From: Bifidobacteriaceae bacterium
Lineage (GTDB): Bacteria > Actinomycetota > Actinomycetes > Actinomycetales > WQXJ01
Length of the DNA: 7,220 bases
Assembly (NCBI GenBank): GCA_031266115.1
Contig: JAISBQ010000030.1
Coordinates: 1-7,220 of the forward strand
Direction: 5' to 3'
Numbering within the stretch: position 1 is the stretch's first letter; each line of letters begins with the position of its first letter. Below are positions 6,220 through 7,220 of this stretch, in pieces. The notes beneath the pieces were generated by a model that was not told the origin of the DNA, ran no database searches, and worked only from the letters and a program-made list of their open reading frames with translations. The position numbers were made by a program, and so were the translations under genes.

Positions 6220-6254
6220 GGGAGTCTAGGTTTGACTGGGAGGGAGTCGAGGTT
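6220..6254. repeat. 13-bp direct repeat, candidate operator
   Basis: GGGAGTCTAGGTT (6220-6232) and GGGAGTCGAGGTT (6242-6254) match at 12 of 13 bases and start 22 bp apart, two helical turns. An inverted GACT (6234-6237) lies midway, so AGTC, GACT and AGTC start 11 bp apart (6223, 6234, 6245). Placement between divergent genes suggests a binding site for a regulator (inference). Confidence 0.5.
6223..6250 (-). promoter_or_regulatory. Candidate promoter of the phospho-signalling operon
   Basis: On the minus strand TCGACT (6250-6245) and TAGACT (6228-6223) are spaced 16 bp and resemble -35 and -10 elements; TAGACT fits TAnnnT. Transcription would begin near 6215, about 30 nt before GTG 6186. 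Both hexamers lie within the two direct-repeat units, so their likeness to each other may come from the repeat rather than from promoter function. Confidence 0.25.
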
Positions 6255-6427
6255 CTGCGTTAAGGCTGGTCAGAGTGCTGCGAGTGGACCAAGAGAGGTG
6301 ATGCCGGTGAGTCAATGCCTTGCTTGAGTCCGCGAAACGGCGCGCGCGATTCCAGTCTCTTCCAGACGCATTTTGGCGGTGGCGGAGATGTGGAAACCTT
6401 GGCGTGCTTACGTCGCGATGAACCTGT

Positions 6428-6433
6428 GGAGGA
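6428..6433 (+). promoter_or_regulatory. Ribosome binding site of ogt
   Basis: GGAGGA ends 7 nt before ATG 6441, a near-ideal site. It selects this ATG over the adjacent GTG at 6438 and over the in-frame upstream ATG at 6315. Confidence 0.75.
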
Positions 6434-6440
6434 CACTGTG

Positions 6441-7025
6441 ATGACAATCCGCGTTGCCTGCTACACCTCTCCTCTGGGAAGGATCCTCGCCGCCGTCACG
6501 GACGATGCCGTCACCGGCCTATGGTTCGAGGGCCAGCGCCATTTCCCGCCGCTCGCGGCCACTTGGGCCGAGGATCCTGACAACCCCGCCTTGACCCAGC
6601 TTTTCGGCTGGCTCGACGCCTATTTCGCGGGCGACCGTCCAGCTGCCGGTTTTCGCCTCGCTCCCCAGGGCACTCCCTTTCAACTGAGAGTCTGGTCCGC
6701 CCTGCGCCAGATCCCCTACGGCGAGACCACCACATACGGTGCGATCGCCTCCCGCCTGGGCGCCCAATCCGCCACGGGCCGCACGTCCGCCCGCGCAGTT
6801 GGCGGCGCCGTCAGCCGCAACCCGATATCCCTGGTCATCCCCTGCCACCGGGTGATCGGAGCGAGCGGAAGCCTCACGGGCTATGCCGGCGGTCTCGACC
6901 GCAAGACCGCCTTGCTAGCGCTGGAAGGTGCCTCTCGGGTGTCACTTCACCCCGGCCATCCTCGGATCCTCGGTGGGGTCGGTGTACGTACGCGGACAGG
7001 CACCGGCGATGGACTCCGGGCGTAG
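6441..7025 (+). CDS. ogt: Methylated-DNA-[protein]-cysteine S-methyltransferase
   Basis: This 194-residue suicide repair protein moves alkyl groups from O6-alkylguanine (and O4-alkylthymine) in DNA to its own cysteine. The DNA-binding and active-site domain starts near QLRVWSALRQIPYGETTTYG, with helix-turn-helix TYGAIASRLG, Arg finger R118 in SARAVGGAV, hinge N127 in SRNP, and active-site IPCHRVIG with acceptor C135. The Ogt-type N-terminal domain is present and there is no Ada transcription domain. The family usually ends around LLALEGA (residue 164); here about 30 further residues, rich in Arg, Gly and Thr, run antisense through the neighbouring carboxypeptidase gene and look unconserved. 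Start ATG 6441 has GGAGGA 7 nt upstream. It is transcribed divergently from the phospho-signalling operon; no functional link is evident. Confidence 0.95.
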   Translation: MTIRVACYTSPLGRILAAVTDDAVTGLWFEGQRHFPPLAATWAEDPDNPALTQLFGWLDAYFAGDRPAAGFRLAPQGTPFQLRVWSALRQIPYGETTTYGAIASRLGAQSATGRTSARAVGGAVSRNPISLVIPCHRVIGASGSLTGYAGGLDRKTALLALEGASRVSLHPGHPRILGGVGVRTRTGTGDGLRA

Positions 7026-7220
7026 TTCGTAGTGCCAGGGCTCGTTGTCGTAGATCCGGCACAGTCCGTACCGGGCGCCGTGCTCAGCCAGCCAGGTCAG
7101 TGCATCAAAGCCGCCGATGTCGATCGCATCCCCGGACACATGAGCGGAGGTTTCGGCGGTGGCCACCCATCGAGCAGCCTCTTCCGGCGACCCGTATTCC
7201 GTGATCGCCTCGCTGAGCAG
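6942..7220 (-). CDS. M15 / VanY-type D-Ala-D-Ala carboxypeptidase, C-terminal part (5' partial)
   Basis: The frame is open to the right edge, so the gene starts beyond the window; 92 residues are visible. They carry the zinc-binding signature of peptidase family M15B: SAHVSGDAIDIGG (His and Asp ligands) and NEPWHYEL (third His ligand). WLAEHGARYGLCRIYDNEPW is also typical of actinobacterial members. The enzyme trims the terminal D-Ala from peptidoglycan stem peptides outside the cell, so a signal peptide or lipobox would be expected upstream. GTG 7166 lies inside the domain and is not the start. A tail of about 24 residues follows WHYEL and ends in TGA 6942-6944. The 3' end overlaps ogt on the opposite strand by 84 bp. 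Vancomycin resistance should not be assumed from this family. Confidence 0.92.
   Translation of the reverse strand: MLSEAITEYGSPEEAARWVATAETSAHVSGDAIDIGGFDALTWLAEHGARYGLCRIYDNEPWHYELRPESIAGACPRTYTDPTEDPRMAGVK

Noticed and set aside
6232..6260. TTGACT as a -35 element for ogt
   Set aside because: No acceptable -10 hexamer occurs 16-18 bp downstream; the nearest TAAGGC is 23 bp away and ends in C.
6315..6440. 42-residue N-terminal extension of Ogt from ATG 6315
   Set aside because: The Ogt fold begins at MTIRVACYTSPLG, GGAGGA is perfectly placed for ATG 6441, and the extension has no family similarity.
6226..6447. 73-residue minus-strand ORF in the divergent intergenic region
   Set aside because: It is Arg/His/Ser-rich with no ribosome site or motif, and it overlaps the candidate promoter and the repeat.

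Overview
The window looks like a high-GC Actinomycetota chromosome: GC-rich codon use, frequent GTG starts, overlapping genes, and products of actinobacterial type. A family-level placement such as Propionibacteriaceae would be a guess. There are nine protein genes, two of them cut by the window edges. I see no tRNA, rRNA, CRISPR array, transposase or integrase.

Layout. Bases 1-327 (+) hold the C-terminal ATPase end of a sensor histidine kinase. Bases 392-6186 (all minus) hold a tightly packed six-gene operon devoted to Ser/Thr phosphorylation. In transcription order it encodes: (1) an unrecognised 96-residue protein; (2) a zinc-ribbon/FHA protein; (3) a PP2C phosphatase; (4) a membrane protein with an external trypsin-like protease and a cytoplasmic FHA domain; (5) a second PP2C phosphatase; (6) a zinc-ribbon Ser/Thr kinase with one membrane helix and an external domain. 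The first four junctions overlap by 4, 1, 14 and 1 nt, which suggests translational coupling. Only the kinase sits after a gap, with its own clear Shine-Dalgarno site. Bases 6187-6440 are a divergent intergenic region with a 13-bp direct repeat (12/13 identical, 22-bp period). Bases 6441-7025 (+) encode an Ogt-type O6-alkylguanine-DNA methyltransferase. Bases 6942-7220 (minus) are the C-terminal end of an M15/VanY-type D-Ala-D-Ala carboxypeptidase, which overlaps the Ogt gene tail-to-tail by 84 bp.

How the genes may work together. The operon has a writer (kinase), two erasers (PP2C) and two phosphothreonine readers (FHA). One reader is tethered through the membrane to a serine protease. My inference is a self-contained envelope circuit: the kinase senses something outside through its ectodomain and phosphorylates cytoplasmic targets, possibly the TVxL sites of the zinc-ribbon FHA protein. 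FHA binding could then alter the external protease, or the protease could trim the kinase's Pro/Thr/Glu-rich external linker, and the PP2Cs would reset the state. The parts are recognisable families. The combination, and above all the protease-TM-FHA chimera, is the most interesting content. The flanking genes (histidine kinase, Ogt, carboxypeptidase) look like ordinary chromosomal neighbours.
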